In this document: positions 15,858-26,505 of the stretch, one piece after another | Layout of the letters: every line of letters starts with the position of its first letter | How positions within the stretch are numbered: the stretch's first letter is position 1 | Source of the DNA: Thiocapsa sp. | GTDB taxonomy: Bacteria > Pseudomonadota > Gammaproteobacteria > Chromatiales > Chromatiaceae | Assembly (NCBI RefSeq): GCF_011390875.1 | Contig: NZ_JAABRP010000035.1 | Span: 1 to 34,116 of the forward strand | Direction: 5' to 3' | Length of the DNA: 34,116 bases | Notes under the pieces: model-generated | What the model saw: only the letters and a program-made list of their open reading frames with translations | Told to the model about the DNA's origin: nothing | Databases searched by the model: none | Position numbers and translations under genes: made by a program

Positions 15858-17672
15858 TTAGAGGCGGCCGGCCGGACTCGCCGCGGAGTGGTCGACGGTC
15901 GAAATCTCAGGCTCGGCCCCATTGGTCGCGGACGTGCCCTCGCCGTCGGGCGGTTCCGCAGAACCCCGACGACTGAGTCGCACCGCTGTGTTCGGGCCGG
16001 GGGGATCCGGAGGCTCGGTGCCCGGTGCCCGCTTGAGCTGCTCCGGGTCCGGGCTCGGGCCCTCGACCGGGAGCTCCGGGAAGCTGATGCGCGTGCGTAG
16101 GACCGGACTCGCGAAGGCTGCGCGTAGGGCCCCGTCGCGCCCGTAGATGTCCTGGCGAAAGCCGACCTTGCCGTCCCCGTCGGCAAAAGCCGTCAAATAG
16201 TAGAGCAGCACCGGCAGGGTGTCAGCGAGGTCGACGTAGCGCGTCTGTCCGCGCTCCACCACGCGCTCGATCCCGGACCGATCCCAGTTGGGCTGGGCGA
16301 GGATCGCCTCGGCAAGGTCGAGCGGGTCTTGCACCCTGACGCAACCGTTGCTCAGGGCTCGCGCTTGGCGCCCGAACGCAGCCTTTCCGGGCGTGTCGTG
16401 GAGATAGATCGCATGGCGGTTCGGGAACATGAACTTGACGCGGCCGAGGGCGTTTTTCGGGCCCGGCGCCTGAACGAGACGATAGCGTCCGTGATCGCGG
16501 GCATCTCCGCCGGCGACCCGCTTACCGGTTCGGCGGTCGACGAGCCGATAGTCGCCGGAGACCCTGCCCATCTTTTTCTGGATGGACACGGGCACTGTCC
16601 AGGTCGGATTGAAGACCAAATGGTCCATAGTGTCGCGAAACATCGGGGTTTGGGTCTCGGGCGTCCCGACGATGACACGCGTCGACCAGACGAAGCTCGC
16701 GCCGCGCGCCAGGTGAACCTTGTACGCGGCCACATCGACGAAAACGTAGTCTTCCGGAAGGTCCTGATAGAGCCAGCGCATCCGCTCCAAGTTGATCCGG
16801 ATCTGCTCGGCCTTCGTCTCGTCGCCGTGCCCGTTGAGCGCAGCGAGCGTCGAGGGACCCACGACGCCGTCGGCCGTCAGCCCCGAGCGCCGCTGAAAGG
16901 ACACCACGGCCTCATGAAGTGCTGTGTCGAAGAGATCGGCATCGGATGGCTTCGCAACCGCCGCTCCATCGAGCCGCGCGAGCCGCTCGCGCAGCATCGC
17001 CACGCGCGGATGCCGGCCGCCTTGGGCCAGATTCGACCCAGCCGGCAGGGGTGACAGTTCCGCAAGAGAGGCCTGAGCGGTATAGCGCTCGAGCGCCTTC
17101 TTCAGGTCCTCATACCAAAACGGACGAGAAAACTGCGCGTTCAGGCTCGTTGCGAGATCCTTGCCGCCGAGCGCCCGGTTCATCGCGCCCAAGAGGACCT
17201 CGCTCGATGCCGGAGCTCTGTCGTGCCATTTCGAATCGACAGCGACCGGATCGAGCTTACCGTAGCGATGGTGGTGAACGTAGCGCGCCAAGGCATCGCT
17301 GAGGACGAGATCGGCTGCGATGCGTGCGTTGCCGCTCAGGGATTCGAGAACGCCGGGCGCCGCCAGTCGACGCAGACTTTCGGCATGGAAATCCTGGGGG
17401 CGGAAACCTTCCGACACGCTGCGCTGCGCGAGATCCAAGAGATCCGAAATCCGCACCGGGTCGACCCAGACCAAGACATCGCCGCGCTGCGCGTAGAACT
17501 CCGCCAGCAGGCGCCCGGACAGCAAGGGTATGCCCTCGACGGCGACGGTTCGCGCGTCCCTGATCGAATCGAGCGTCGGGCGCAGCAAACCATCCGCGGA
17601 CACCGGTGCGGCGGCGACGACCAACAACGAAAAGAGACCAACCAAACGGCAACGCATCCGGTTATCACTCAC
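15858..17672 (-). CDS. LdtD (YcbB)-type L,D-transpeptidase (604 aa)
   Basis: A signal peptide (about 8-26) is followed by the YcbB scaffold domain, a peptidoglycan-binding fold (about 222-280: AVVSFQRRSGLTADGVVG) and the catalytic YkuD domain (about 307-470). The active site is LHDTPGKAAFG ... LSNGCVRV, with His425 and Cys444. It makes 3-3 peptidoglycan cross-links in the periplasm. About 70 Pro/Glu-rich residues extend the C-terminus beyond the family norm. The start is a GTG at 17672, with GAGGGG at good spacing; an ATG at 17657 is the alternative. It starts 18 bases after the spoVR stop, so it may be the last gene of the prkA unit. Confidence 0.88.
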   Translation of the reverse strand: MSDNRMRCRLVGLFSLLVVAAAPVSADGLLRPTLDSIRDARTVAVEGIPLLSGRLLAEFYAQRGDVLVWVDPVRISDLLDLAQRSVSEGFRPQDFHAESLRRLAAPGVLESLSGNARIAADLVLSDALARYVHHHRYGKLDPVAVDSKWHDRAPASSEVLLGAMNRALGGKDLATSLNAQFSRPFWYEDLKKALERYTAQASLAELSPLPAGSNLAQGGRHPRVAMLRERLARLDGAAVAKPSDADLFDTALHEAVVSFQRRSGLTADGVVGPSTLAALNGHGDETKAEQIRINLERMRWLYQDLPEDYVFVDVAAYKVHLARGASFVWSTRVIVGTPETQTPMFRDTMDHLVFNPTWTVPVSIQKKMGRVSGDYRLVDRRTGKRVAGGDARDHGRYRLVQAPGPKNALGRVKFMFPNRHAIYLHDTPGKAAFGRQARALSNGCVRVQDPLDLAEAILAQPNWDRSGIERVVERGQTRYVDLADTLPVLLYYLTAFADGDGKVGFRQDIYGRDGALRAAFASPVLRTRISFPELPVEGPSPDPEQLKRAPGTEPPDPPGPNTAVRLSRRGSAEPPDGEGTSATNGAEPEISTVDHSAASPAGRL

Positions 17673-17690
17673 GTCCGACCCCTCGGCCGA

Positions 17691-19181
17691 TCAACACTCG
17701 CCGATCAACTGTGTTCTGCCGTTCTCGTCCAAGGTCTCCAAACGGACGGTGAAGCCCCACAATCGTCTGATGTGGCGCAGCATCTCTTCGGCCGAATCAC
17801 CCAGCGGGCGACGATTGTGCCGAAAGTGCCGCAGGGTCATGGAGCGGTCGCCGCGACGATCGACATTGAACACCTGAATATTCGGCTCGCGCGAGCCCAG
17901 GTTGTACTGTTCGGCCAGTGATTGTCGCAACGCCCGGTAGCCCTGCTCCTCGTGGATCGCCGTGACCTCCAAGTGCTCCTCGCGGTCGTCGTCCGAAATC
18001 GAAAACATCCGCAAATCGCGCATGACCGTCGGCGAAAGATACTGTGCAACAAAACTCTCGTCCTTGAAGTTGCGCATGGCGAAGTCCAAGACCTTCAGCC
18101 AGTCACCGCCGGCGATGTCCGGGAACCAGTGACGATCCTCGTCGGTCGGCTGCTCGCAGATCCTGCGAATGTCGCGCATCATCGCAAAGCCAAGCGCGTA
18201 GGGGTTGAGCCCGTTGTAATAAGGCACGTCGAACGTGGGCTGGAAGACCACGCCGGTATGCGACTGCAGGAACTCCATCATGAATCCATCGGTCACGAAG
18301 CCTTCGTCGTACAGATGATTCATGAGCGTGTAGTGCCAGAATGTCGCCCAGCCCTCGTTCATGACCTGCGTTTGACGCTGCGGATAGAAATATTGACCCA
18401 GCTTACGGACGATCCGAACGATCTCGCGTTGCCACGGCTCAAGTAGCGGGGCATTTTTCTCGATGAAGTAGAGCAGGTTCTCTTGCGGCTCATCCGGCCA
18501 GCGCACGTCCTGCTCTCCGTTGCCGTCCGCATCGAAGGTCGGCAAGGTGCGCCACAGGTCATTGACCATCGATTGCAGATAAGCAGCACGATCCTTTTGG
18601 CGGCGTTGTTCCTCGGCAAGTGTCAGCGGTGTCGGTCGCTTGTAACGGTCGACGCCGTGATTCATCAAGGCGTGGCAGGAATCGAGCAACATCTCGACCT
18701 CGGCCTCGCCGTAGCGTTCTTCGCATTCGGCGATGAATCGACGGGCGAAGACCAGATAGTCGATGATCGCATCGGCGCTGGTCCAAGTACGGAAGAGATA
18801 ATTGCCTTTGAAGAAACTGTTGTGGCCGTAACAAGCATGCGCGATGACGAGCGCCTGCATCGGCAGCGTATTCTCCTCCATGAGGTAGGCGATACAGGGA
18901 TCGGAGTTGATCACGATCTCGTAGGCCAATCCCATCTGACCGCGCCGATACGTCTGCTCGGTCGCGACGAACTGTTTACCGAAGGACCAATGCGGATAAT
19001 TGATGGGCAGACCGACCGACGAGTAAGCATCGATCATCTGCTCGGAGCTGATGACCTCGATCTGATTGGCGTAGGTATCCAGACCATAGACATCGCGGGC
19101 CAAGCGCCCGATCTCCCGGTCGAACCTCTCGAGCAGCGGGAACGACCATTCGGAGGAGTCCGAGATGAGGTTCTTGGTCAT
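17691..19181 (-). CDS. SpoVR family protein (496 aa)
   Basis: It is a full-length SpoVR/YcgB-type protein. [57 protein letters not shown] and [15 protein letters not shown] are all present, and the His/Glu residues in the latter blocks suggest a metal site. The biochemical function is not established. The family is tied to the PrkA kinase and YeaH in many bacteria, and to cortex formation in Bacillus. The start MTKNLI at 19181 overlaps the yeaH stop by 4 bases (ATGA), which argues for translational coupling. A longer frame upstream is only the shadow of yeaH. Confidence 0.92.
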   Translation of the reverse strand: MTKNLISDSSEWSFPLLERFDREIGRLARDVYGLDTYANQIEVISSEQMIDAYSSVGLPINYPHWSFGKQFVATEQTYRRGQMGLAYEIVINSDPCIAYLMEENTLPMQALVIAHACYGHNSFFKGNYLFRTWTSADAIIDYLVFARRFIAECEERYGEAEVEMLLDSCHALMNHGVDRYKRPTPLTLAEEQRRQKDRAAYLQSMVNDLWRTLPTFDADGNGEQDVRWPDEPQENLLYFIEKNAPLLEPWQREIVRIVRKLGQYFYPQRQTQVMNEGWATFWHYTLMNHLYDEGFVTDGFMMEFLQSHTGVVFQPTFDVPYYNGLNPYALGFAMMRDIRRICEQPTDEDRHWFPDIAGGDWLKVLDFAMRNFKDESFVAQYLSPTVMRDLRMFSISDDDREEHLEVTAIHEEQGYRALRQSLAEQYNLGSREPNIQVFNVDRRGDRSMTLRHFRHNRRPLGDSAEEMLRHIRRLWGFTVRLETLDENGRTQLIGEC

Positions 19182-20449
19182 GCCTCCTGCCTCCTGAACA
19201 GCTCCCGGAACACGGGAAAGATATCCTCGGCACCGTCGATCTCCTGCATCGCGAAGTGCCGATGCATTGCCCTCACCTCTTGGTAGGCGTACCAAAGACT
19301 CTGATGCTGGCGCGGGGTGATCTCGACGTAAGCAAAATAGCGCATCAACGGCATCAGCTTCTCCACCAGCAGATCACGGCAGACCGTCGAATCGGAATCC
19401 CAATTGTCCCCGTCCGAGGCCTGTGCGGCATAGATGTTCCAAACCGATGAATCATAGCGCTCTTTGAGAACGTCGTAGGCCAGATTCAACGCACTCGACA
19501 CGACCGTACCCCCGGTCTCGCGCGAATAGAAAAACTCTTGCTCGTCGACCTCTTGGGCAATCGTATGATGACGAATAAAAACGACGTCGATCTTGTCGTA
19601 ATTCCGCTGCAGAAACAGATACAGCAGGATAAAAAATCGCTTCGCGAGATTTTTGCGCACCTGATCCATCGAGCCGGAGACGTCCATGATGCAGACCATC
19701 ACCGCTTTGCTCGTGGGCTCGGGAAGCTTCGTGAAACTCTGATACCGCAGGTCGAAGGTGTCGATGAAGGGCAAGGCCGCGATCCGCGTGCGCAGTCGAT
19801 CGATCTCTTCGCGAATCTCGCGCACACGCGGCTCGGTCTCCTCGACACCGCTGTCGAGCAGCGCCTGAAGCTCCTCTTCGAGCTCCCGCGCACGCGCGCG
19901 CAGCGGCGCCCCGATTGCCGTTCGGCGCGCGATGGCACCTTTGAGGGAGCGCACGACATCGATATTGGAGGGCGATCCGTCGGTTGAATAACCGGCCCTG
20001 ACCGTTTTGAACTCGGTCGTTCCCATCAACTGGTTCCGCACCAGATTGGGAAGCTCGAGGTCATCGAACAAAAGGTCCATGAACTCTTCGCGCGACAGTT
20101 CGAAGACGAAGTCGTCGTCGCCTTTTCCGCCCTTTCCTGCCTTACCTTGACCCGAACCTTCTCCTCCGCCGCCTTCCGGACGCCGTATCCGATCCCCGGT
20201 GACGAAGTCCTTGTTGCCGGGATGCACCATGTCCCGGATACCCCCTTTGCCGTGATGAAACACCGGCTCGGAGATGTCCTTGGACGGGATTCCCACACGC
20301 TCGCCCGAGTCGATATCCGTAATGCTGCGCTTGTTGACAGCATCGGCGACCGAGCGTTTGAGCTGCGACTTATAGCGCTTCAAGAAACGCTGTCTATTGA
20401 CCGTGCTCTTGTTCTTGCCGTTCAGTCGACGGTCGATGAAGTGTGACAT
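19178..20449 (-). CDS. yeaH: UPF0229 / DUF444 protein YeaH (423 aa)
   Basis: The N-terminal block [20 protein letters not shown], the flexible Gly-rich segment (about 92-110), [19 protein letters not shown] and the VWA-like core [20 protein letters not shown] (a MIDAS-type DxSxS) identify the family. VWA domains bind partners through a metal. In E. coli the gene is co-transcribed with the kinase gene yeaG (prkA) and responds to nitrogen starvation. Here it lies 246 bases after prkA and overlaps spoVR. The intergenic stretch holds no gene and no clear terminator, so read-through from prkA is likely. Confidence 0.92.
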   Translation of the reverse strand: MSHFIDRRLNGKNKSTVNRQRFLKRYKSQLKRSVADAVNKRSITDIDSGERVGIPSKDISEPVFHHGKGGIRDMVHPGNKDFVTGDRIRRPEGGGGEGSGQGKAGKGGKGDDDFVFELSREEFMDLLFDDLELPNLVRNQLMGTTEFKTVRAGYSTDGSPSNIDVVRSLKGAIARRTAIGAPLRARARELEEELQALLDSGVEETEPRVREIREEIDRLRTRIAALPFIDTFDLRYQSFTKLPEPTSKAVMVCIMDVSGSMDQVRKNLAKRFFILLYLFLQRNYDKIDVVFIRHHTIAQEVDEQEFFYSRETGGTVVSSALNLAYDVLKERYDSSVWNIYAAQASDGDNWDSDSTVCRDLLVEKLMPLMRYFAYVEITPRQHQSLWYAYQEVRAMHRHFAMQEIDGAEDIFPVFRELFRRQEA

Positions 20450-20695
20450 AAAGACTCTTGCCTACTCGGCTGGGTGAAACAACGACGAATCGCGCAAGTC
20501 GGTGCCCGCGCCTGCCTTCGACTCCCTGATCGCCTTCTCCCGCTGCAGGTTTCGACACCGCCATGATGCCGCCGGATACGACGGCCTTTCAACCGATCGA
20601 CCGCCGTGCGGCGAGACCGAGGCGGCCGGCCATCGCCGCAAGAGTCACCAGACCGTCGAGGAGAGAGACTGCGTCGATCGCCTCCCCCCGTCACA

Positions 20696-22618
20696 TTACT
20701 GCGATTTGCGAACCCGCAGATACCATTCCGATAGAAGCCTGACCTGCTTCGGCGTATAGCCCTTTTCGGTCATGCGATCGACGAACTGATCGTGCTTCTT
20801 CTGCTCGTCGACGGATGCCTTGGCATTGAACGAAATGACAGGCAGAAGCTCCTCGGTATTGGAGAACATCTTCTTCTCGATCACCACACGCAGCTTCTCG
20901 TAGCTGGTCCACTTCGGATTGGCGCCACCGTTGTTCGCGCGTGCCCGCAGAACGAAGTTCACGATCTCGTTTCGGAAATCCTTGGGGTTGGAGATCCCCG
21001 CCGGCTTCTCGATCTTCTCCAGTTCTTCGTTCAGTCCGCTGCGATTCATCATCTCGCCCGTATCCGGGTCGCGATACTCCTGATCCTGGATCCAGTAATC
21101 CGCGTAGGTCACGTAGCGATCGAAGATATTCTGGCCATATTCCGCATAGGACTCCAGGTAAGCCGTTTGCAGCTCCTTGCCGATGAACTCGGCGTACCGA
21201 GGCGCGAGGTATTGCTTTAGGAAACTCAGATAGCGTTCATGGGTTTCCGGGGGCAACTGCTCACGCGTGATCTGGCGCTCGAGGACATACAACAGATGAA
21301 CGGGATTGGCGGCAACCTCGGTGTGATCGAAATTGAAGACCTGCGAGAGAATCTTGAACGCAAAGCGTGTCGAGATTCCCGACATGCCTTCGTCGACCCC
21401 CGCGTAGTCCCGATACTCCTGCATGGACTTGGCTTTTGGATCGGTATCCTTGAGGTTTTCGCCGTTGTAGACGCGCATCTTCGAAAAGATGCTTGAGTTT
21501 TCCGGTTCCTTCAAACGCGTCAGCACCGAGAACTGGGCCATCATGGACAAGGTTCCCGGCGCACAGGGCGCATCGGCCAGCGAGCTGTTGTAGAGCAGCT
21601 TCTCGTAGATCTGAGTCTCTTCGTTGACGCGCAGGCAATAAGGGACCTTGACGATAAAGACGCGGTCAAGGAATGCTTCGTTGTTCTTGTTGTTGCGAAA
21701 GCTCTGCCATTCCGACTCGTTGGAATGGGCAAGGATGATGCCTTGGAACGGCAGCGCGGACAGCCCCTCGGTGCCGTTGTAGTTCCCTTCCTGGGTCGCG
21801 GTGAGAAGCGGATGCAGCACCTTGATCGGCGCCTTGAACATCTCGACGAACTCCATCACGCCTTGGTTTGCGCGGCACAGTGCACCGGAGTAGCTGTAGG
21901 CATCCGCGTCGTGTTGGGCGAATCGCTCCAACTGGCGGATATCCACCTTACCGACCAGCGAGGAGATGTCCTGATTGTTCTCGTCGCCGGGCTCCGTCTT
22001 CGCGATCGCCACTTGCTCGAGAACCGACGGGTAGAGCTTCACGACCTTGAACTGCGTAATGTCGCCGCGGTATTCCTGCAAGCGCTTCACCGCCCATGGC
22101 GACATGATCGTACGCAGGTAGCGGGACGGGATCCCGTAGTCCTCCTCGAGGATCGGGCCGTCTTCGTCGGGCGAAAACAATCCGAGCGGAGATTCGAATA
22201 CGGGCGATCCGTGAATCGCATAGAAGGGTCGTTCCTCCATAAGCTCCTTGAGCTTCTCGGCGAGCGATGATTTGCCGCCGCCGACCGGTCCCAACAGATA
22301 TAGGATCTGTTTCTTCTCTTCGAGGCCTTGCGCCGCATGCTTGAGGTACGAGACGAGGTGCTCGATTGCCTCCTCCATACCGTAGAACTCGGAGAATGCG
22401 GGATAGCGCCGAATCATCTTGTTTTGGAAGATGCGACTGAGTCTCGGGTCGTCGCGGGTATTGACGAGCTCCGGCTCACCGATCGCCGTCAGCAACCGCT
22501 GCGCCGCCCCCGCATAGGCGCTCGGGTCGGACTTGCACAGCTGCAAGTACTCATCGAGGCTCATGACCTCCTCCCGGGATGACTCGTAGCGTGCCTGGTA
22601 GCGTTCGAAGATCGACAT
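20696..22618 (-). CDS. prkA: PrkA serine protein kinase / AAA+ protein (640 aa)
   Basis: The N-terminal AAA+ module has the Walker A GPVGGGKSS (110-118), followed by the PrkA core (LPFQGIILAHSNESEWQSF, NNKNNEAFLDRV) and the C-terminal kinase-like domain. It is the YeaG/PrkA family, reported to act as a Ser/Thr kinase and in Bacillus also as a protease-like regulator. In E. coli YeaG is needed in prolonged nitrogen starvation. The ATG at 22618 follows GAGGT with good spacing and gives the family's usual length. A longer frame to 22945 has no homologous residues. A sigma-54 promoter (22736-22751) and an NtrC-like palindrome (22836-22850) lie upstream. Confidence 0.95.
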   Translation of the reverse strand: MSIFERYQARYESSREEVMSLDEYLQLCKSDPSAYAGAAQRLLTAIGEPELVNTRDDPRLSRIFQNKMIRRYPAFSEFYGMEEAIEHLVSYLKHAAQGLEEKKQILYLLGPVGGGKSSLAEKLKELMEERPFYAIHGSPVFESPLGLFSPDEDGPILEEDYGIPSRYLRTIMSPWAVKRLQEYRGDITQFKVVKLYPSVLEQVAIAKTEPGDENNQDISSLVGKVDIRQLERFAQHDADAYSYSGALCRANQGVMEFVEMFKAPIKVLHPLLTATQEGNYNGTEGLSALPFQGIILAHSNESEWQSFRNNKNNEAFLDRVFIVKVPYCLRVNEETQIYEKLLYNSSLADAPCAPGTLSMMAQFSVLTRLKEPENSSIFSKMRVYNGENLKDTDPKAKSMQEYRDYAGVDEGMSGISTRFAFKILSQVFNFDHTEVAANPVHLLYVLERQITREQLPPETHERYLSFLKQYLAPRYAEFIGKELQTAYLESYAEYGQNIFDRYVTYADYWIQDQEYRDPDTGEMMNRSGLNEELEKIEKPAGISNPKDFRNEIVNFVLRARANNGGANPKWTSYEKLRVVIEKKMFSNTEELLPVISFNAKASVDEQKKHDQFVDRMTEKGYTPKQVRLLSEWYLRVRKSQ

Positions 22619-22735
22619 AAATGTTACCTCGCTCGGAAGCTGTTGTTGCTCGCCCGACCCATTGTCGACCGCATCTCGCCTCGGTGTAGTGCTCGGGGCG
22701 AACCGTGGGAAAGACAAGGTTTGGCGTCGAATAAT

Positions 22736-22751
22736 AGCAATATGCGCGCCA
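22736..22751 (-). promoter_or_regulatory. Sigma-54 promoter of prkA
   Basis: On the minus strand this reads TGGCGCGCATATTGCT, matching the TGGCACG-N4-TTGCW consensus with one change and correct GG-to-GC spacing. The predicted start near 22726 gives a leader of about 108 bases before prkA. This agrees with RpoN control of yeaGH in E. coli. Confidence 0.72.
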
Positions 22752-22835
22752 TGGGATGCGACGCTACGTTTGCGCCGCGCCGGTACCTGGCCGCATCGCG
22801 CTCGGAACACCAGTGCACCGGCGCAGCCGCCTCGC

Positions 22836-22850
22836 GCACTAATAAAGTGC
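22836..22850. promoter_or_regulatory. NtrC-like enhancer site upstream of the sigma-54 promoter
   Basis: GCAC-TAATAAA-GTGC has the spacing of an NtrC site (GCAC-N7-GTGC), with a matching outer A after GTGC. It sits about 85-100 bases upstream of the sigma-54 promoter, a typical enhancer distance. Confidence 0.5.
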
Positions 22851-23207
22851 AGGCACTCGCCGGGAAATCGACAGTGTCGACCGGACCCGCCGATGGGTAC
22901 TGACGCCTTCGCACGAGCGGCATCGAGCCGTTTTGTTCGAACCAATTCGGCCGCATTCAGCGACGGCTCAGCTGATCACCCCGCTCTGCACGCTTCGGTG
23001 GCGGGCAGCCCTCGCCCCACGCCGATGCATAAAGACTAGCACCAAGACGCCGCGCCGGATAAAAAGACAGCGCTCCGGCGGCGGGGTTCATCCCGCAAGA
23101 AATATCCCCGAGGGCCGCTTGCGGGTTTCGGGGCACCCCGCAGCCCGATCGGTCGACATCGGGATGGCGCCCCGCCGCGACATCGCGCGGGGATTGGTGC
23201 GTCGAGG
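22851..23207. other. Intergenic DNA between pgi and the prkA regulatory region
   Basis: No gene is recognisable. Two modest hairpins lie near the pgi end: CCCGAT/ATCGGG around 23146-23165 and CCCCGC/GCGGGG around 23170-23192. They may terminate pgi transcription, but no T-run follows. Confidence 0.35.
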
Positions 23208-24857
23208 TCAGGCGCGGCGCCCCCGAATGAATTCGTTCAGCAGGGCTCGCGTCGATGCATCGTGATCCCCGCCGACACGCCCTTCGCCGAGCTCTTCGAG
23301 AATCACTCCCGCGAGCTGTTTGCCGAGCTCCACACCCCACTGGTCGAACGAGTTGATCCCCCAGAGGACACCCTGTACGAAAATCCGATGTTCGTAGAGC
23401 GCAATCAAAGCCCCCAACGTAAAGGGCGTCAGACGCTCCATCAAGAGACTGTTGGTCGGTCGGTTGCCGGGGAAGGTTCGATGATGCGCAAGGAACTGCG
23501 CCCGATCCTCGGACACCCCGGCGCTCAGCATCTCGGCAAGCGCCTCCTGTGTGGTACGACCGCGCATCAGGGCCTCGGTTTGCGCAAAGAAGTTGGCCAT
23601 GAGCTTTAGATGATGATCGCCGAGCTCGTTGTGGCTCTTGATCGCGCCGATGAAATCGGCCGGGATCAGTTGCGTACCCTGATGAATGAGCTGGTAAAAG
23701 GCATGTTGCCCGTCGGTGCCCGGCTCGCCCCAGACGACTGGGCCGGTGGTGTAGTCCACGGCGACGCCCTCGCGGGTGACGCCTTTGCCGTTGCTCTCCA
23801 TATCGCCTTGCTGAAGGTACGCCGGCAAAAGCCTCAGATACTGATCGTAGGGCAAGACGGCATGCGTTCGGGCACCCCAAAAATTGGCGTACCAGACCCC
23901 GAGCAGACCCAGCACGACGGGCATGTTTTCCGCCGACGGGGCGGTTCGAAAGTGCTCGTCCATCGCAAAGGCGCCCTCGAGCAGCTCTACGAAGCGCTCG
24001 TAACCGACCGCCAACGCGATCGGTAGACCGATGGCCGACCAGAGCGAGTAGCGCCCGCCCACCCAATCCCAAAACCCGAACATGTTCCGGGTGTCGATCC
24101 CGAACGCGGACACCTTCTCGGCATTGGTCGAGACTGCGACGAAGTGCTTGGCGACCGCCGCCGGATCGCGCGCCGCCGCCAGCAGCCAGTCGCGCGCGCT
24201 GGTGGCATTGGTCATGGTCTCCTGTGTCGTGAAGGTCTTGGAGGCCACGATGAAGAGTGTGCGTGCCGGATCCAGGTCGTTGAGCGTCTCCAGGAGATGG
24301 GTCCCGTCGACGTTGGAGACGAAGTGGACCCGAAGGTCGTTGCTGCCGTAAGCGCCGAGCGCCGTGCAGACCATCTTGGGTCCGAGATTGGAGCCGCCGA
24401 TGCCGATGTTGACGACATCGCGGATGGACTGGCCCTGAAAGCCCTTCCACTCGCCCGAGCGGACCAGCCCGACGAACGACTCGAGACGCTCGAGCACGCG
24501 ATTGACCCCGGGCATCACGTCTTGGCCGTCCACCTGGATTGGTCGATTGGACCGATTGCGCAGGGCGACATGCAACACCGCGCGTTCCTCGGTGTTGTTG
24601 ATGGGCTCTCCGGCGAACATCCGGGCGATCCAACCGTTCATGTCGGCGGTTTCAGCGAGATCGAGCAGCAGCCCAAGGGTCTGCGGGGTGGCTAGGTTCT
24701 TCGAGTAATCCAGACGCAGTCCCGCGACGGACAGGCGCATCCTGTCGGCGCGGCCGGGATCGGACGCAAAGAGATCGCGCATCGCGACGTCCTGCAACTC
24801 TTGCCGGTGCTGCTCCAGTGCCCGCCATGCGGCTGTTTGATTGATGAGCGACGTCAT
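23208..24857 (-). CDS. pgi: Glucose-6-phosphate isomerase (549 aa), intact
   Basis: It interconverts glucose-6-phosphate and fructose-6-phosphate in the cytoplasm. The Pgi signature blocks are present: [41 protein letters not shown], the middle segment with [19 protein letters not shown], and near the C-terminus [13 protein letters not shown] and HDASTRALL. Length is that of the family. The start at 24857 follows AGGAGA; frames to 24917 only add leader sequence. It is 61 bases downstream of the second zwf on the same strand, so zwf-pgi is one unit. It supplies the function lost in the deleted pgi at 7256-8274. The two are paralogues, not a recent duplication. Confidence 0.95.
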   Translation of the reverse strand: MTSLINQTAAWRALEQHRQELQDVAMRDLFASDPGRADRMRLSVAGLRLDYSKNLATPQTLGLLLDLAETADMNGWIARMFAGEPINNTEERAVLHVALRNRSNRPIQVDGQDVMPGVNRVLERLESFVGLVRSGEWKGFQGQSIRDVVNIGIGGSNLGPKMVCTALGAYGSNDLRVHFVSNVDGTHLLETLNDLDPARTLFIVASKTFTTQETMTNATSARDWLLAAARDPAAVAKHFVAVSTNAEKVSAFGIDTRNMFGFWDWVGGRYSLWSAIGLPIALAVGYERFVELLEGAFAMDEHFRTAPSAENMPVVLGLLGVWYANFWGARTHAVLPYDQYLRLLPAYLQQGDMESNGKGVTREGVAVDYTTGPVVWGEPGTDGQHAFYQLIHQGTQLIPADFIGAIKSHNELGDHHLKLMANFFAQTEALMRGRTTQEALAEMLSAGVSEDRAQFLAHHRTFPGNRPTNSLLMERLTPFTLGALIALYEHRIFVQGVLWGINSFDQWGVELGKQLAGVILEELGEGRVGGDHDASTRALLNEFIRGRRA

Positions 24858-24918
24858 GAAGTTCTCCTGATAAGGCGTTGGCGAATGTTGCAGCTGGCCG
24901 GCTCGACGATCCCGCAAC

Positions 24919-26394
24919 TCACTCGTCCATCCCCTCCCGCCAAGACTGATCGTCTCGGTCGAACAAGCGGTTGGCTTCGGGCGGCCCGCAGGACCCGGCA
25001 GGATAGGTCTGGATGAAGTCGCGCTCGGTGGACCACAGCTTCAGCACCGGATCCACCACCCGCCACGCCCAATCGACCTCGTCGAAGCGCAGGAAATGGG
25101 TATGGTCGCCCTCGATCACGTCCAGGATGAGCGCCTCGTAGGCGTCGATCTGCTCGGAGGGGATGGTGCATCGGCTCGCGTCCAGCCGTTCGGTCTGCGT
25201 GCGCATCTCGAGTCCGGGTTGCTTGACCTGGATCTCCATGCGGATGCACTCGTTGGGCTGGATGTTGAGCAGCAGCCAGTTGGGTTTGAGCTGCTCGATC
25301 GCCGTATAGCGGAACAGCTGCTGCGGCGGATGCTTGAACCGGATAGCGATCAGGGAGTTGCTGCGGGCAAGACGCTTTCCCGTGCGCAGATAAAAAGGCA
25401 CGTTGCGCCAGCGCCAGTTGTCGATGTAGAGCTTCAGCGAGGCATAGGTCTCGGTGGTGCTGTTGTGCCCGACGCCGGGCTCGTCGCGGTAGCCTGCAAC
25501 CTTGCTTCCGCCGGCAGCGCCGGGCCCGTATTGTGCGCGAAAGGCCTGTGCATGTACCGCCTCGCGCGGGATCGGGCGAATGGAGCGCAGCACCTTGACC
25601 TTCTCGTCGCGCAGCGCCTCGGCATCCAGGCAGGGCGGAGGCTCCATCGCCACCAGGGTCAGCATCTGCAGGAGATGGCTCTGGATCATGTCGCGCATGG
25701 CGCCCACACCATCGTAGAAACCGGCGCGCTCTCCGATCCCGGCCGCCTCGGCGTGCGAGATCTGCACATGATCGATATAGTTGCGATTCCAAAGGGGCTC
25801 GAGCATCAGATTGGCGAAGCGGAACACCAGGATGTTCTGAACCGTGCTCTTGCCCAAATAGTGATCGATGCGAAAGATCTGCGACTCGGCGAAACAGTGC
25901 CGAATGCGTCGATCGAGGATGGCCGCACTCTCGAGGTCGAATCCGAAGGGTTTCTCGACCACCAGACGTGACCAACGCCCGTCCTCGGTATTCAGACCCT
26001 GAGCGGCCAGGTTGTCCACGATACCGCCGTAGTGCTTGGGCGCCACCGCCAGATAGGTCATGAGGTTGGCCGGGATGTCCGCCTCCTCGCGCAGTCGTTC
26101 GGCCAGGCGTAAGTAGCCGGCGGACTCTTCCAGGTCACCTTCCACGAAGAGCATCCGGCCGAGCAGACGTTCCAAGACTTGCGCGTCGGTTGCGCCGGGC
26201 AGTCGCTCGGCGAGCCTCGCCCGGACCTCGTCGCGCCATTCGCCATCCGACCAAGCGCGGCGGCCGAATCCGATGATCCGAGTCTCGGGATGAAGACGTT
26301 CCGCCGCCTCGATGTGATAGAGCGCCGGGAGTAGCTTGATACTCACAAGGTTACCCGTCGAGCCGAAGATCAGGATGGTGCAGGGATCCAGCAT
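24919..26394 (-). CDS. zwf: Glucose-6-phosphate 1-dehydrogenase, second copy (491 aa)
   Basis: Cofactor loop [18 protein letters not shown] (9-26), [23 protein letters not shown] (175-187) and the C-terminal [12 protein letters not shown] are present. In the cofactor loop an Asn (residue 15) replaces the usual Asp of GA(S/T)GDL, which may affect cofactor preference or stability but does not truncate the enzyme. Length is that of the main bacterial family, longer than the first copy. GAGGCACC lies upstream of the ATG. The gene is divergent from glgA with 111 bases between the starts, and is followed by pgi, which suggests coordinated use of glucose-6-phosphate from glycogen. Confidence 0.92.
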   Translation of the reverse strand: MLDPCTILIFGSTGNLVSIKLLPALYHIEAAERLHPETRIIGFGRRAWSDGEWRDEVRARLAERLPGATDAQVLERLLGRMLFVEGDLEESAGYLRLAERLREEADIPANLMTYLAVAPKHYGGIVDNLAAQGLNTEDGRWSRLVVEKPFGFDLESAAILDRRIRHCFAESQIFRIDHYLGKSTVQNILVFRFANLMLEPLWNRNYIDHVQISHAEAAGIGERAGFYDGVGAMRDMIQSHLLQMLTLVAMEPPPCLDAEALRDEKVKVLRSIRPIPREAVHAQAFRAQYGPGAAGGSKVAGYRDEPGVGHNSTTETYASLKLYIDNWRWRNVPFYLRTGKRLARSNSLIAIRFKHPPQQLFRYTAIEQLKPNWLLLNIQPNECIRMEIQVKQPGLEMRTQTERLDASRCTIPSEQIDAYEALILDVIEGDHTHFLRFDEVDWAWRVVDPVLKLWSTERDFIQTYPAGSCGPPEANRLFDRDDQSWREGMDE

Positions 26395-26505
26395 GGGCTT
26401 GGTGCCTCGATCGCGGACAAATGTGATAACGTGAGCCCTGTCATACTGTTGCCAAGCCAGGCGTGCCGCGCCGGCAACCGCTTCGCTCGGATTTAGGGAC
26501 CATCC

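Noticed and set aside
20450-20695. Possible gene between prkA and yeaH
   Set aside because: Short frames only, with no motif or ribosome site on either strand.
22957-24633. 558-codon frame over pgi
   Set aside because: It is a shifted reading of intact pgi with Arg/Gly-rich composition.
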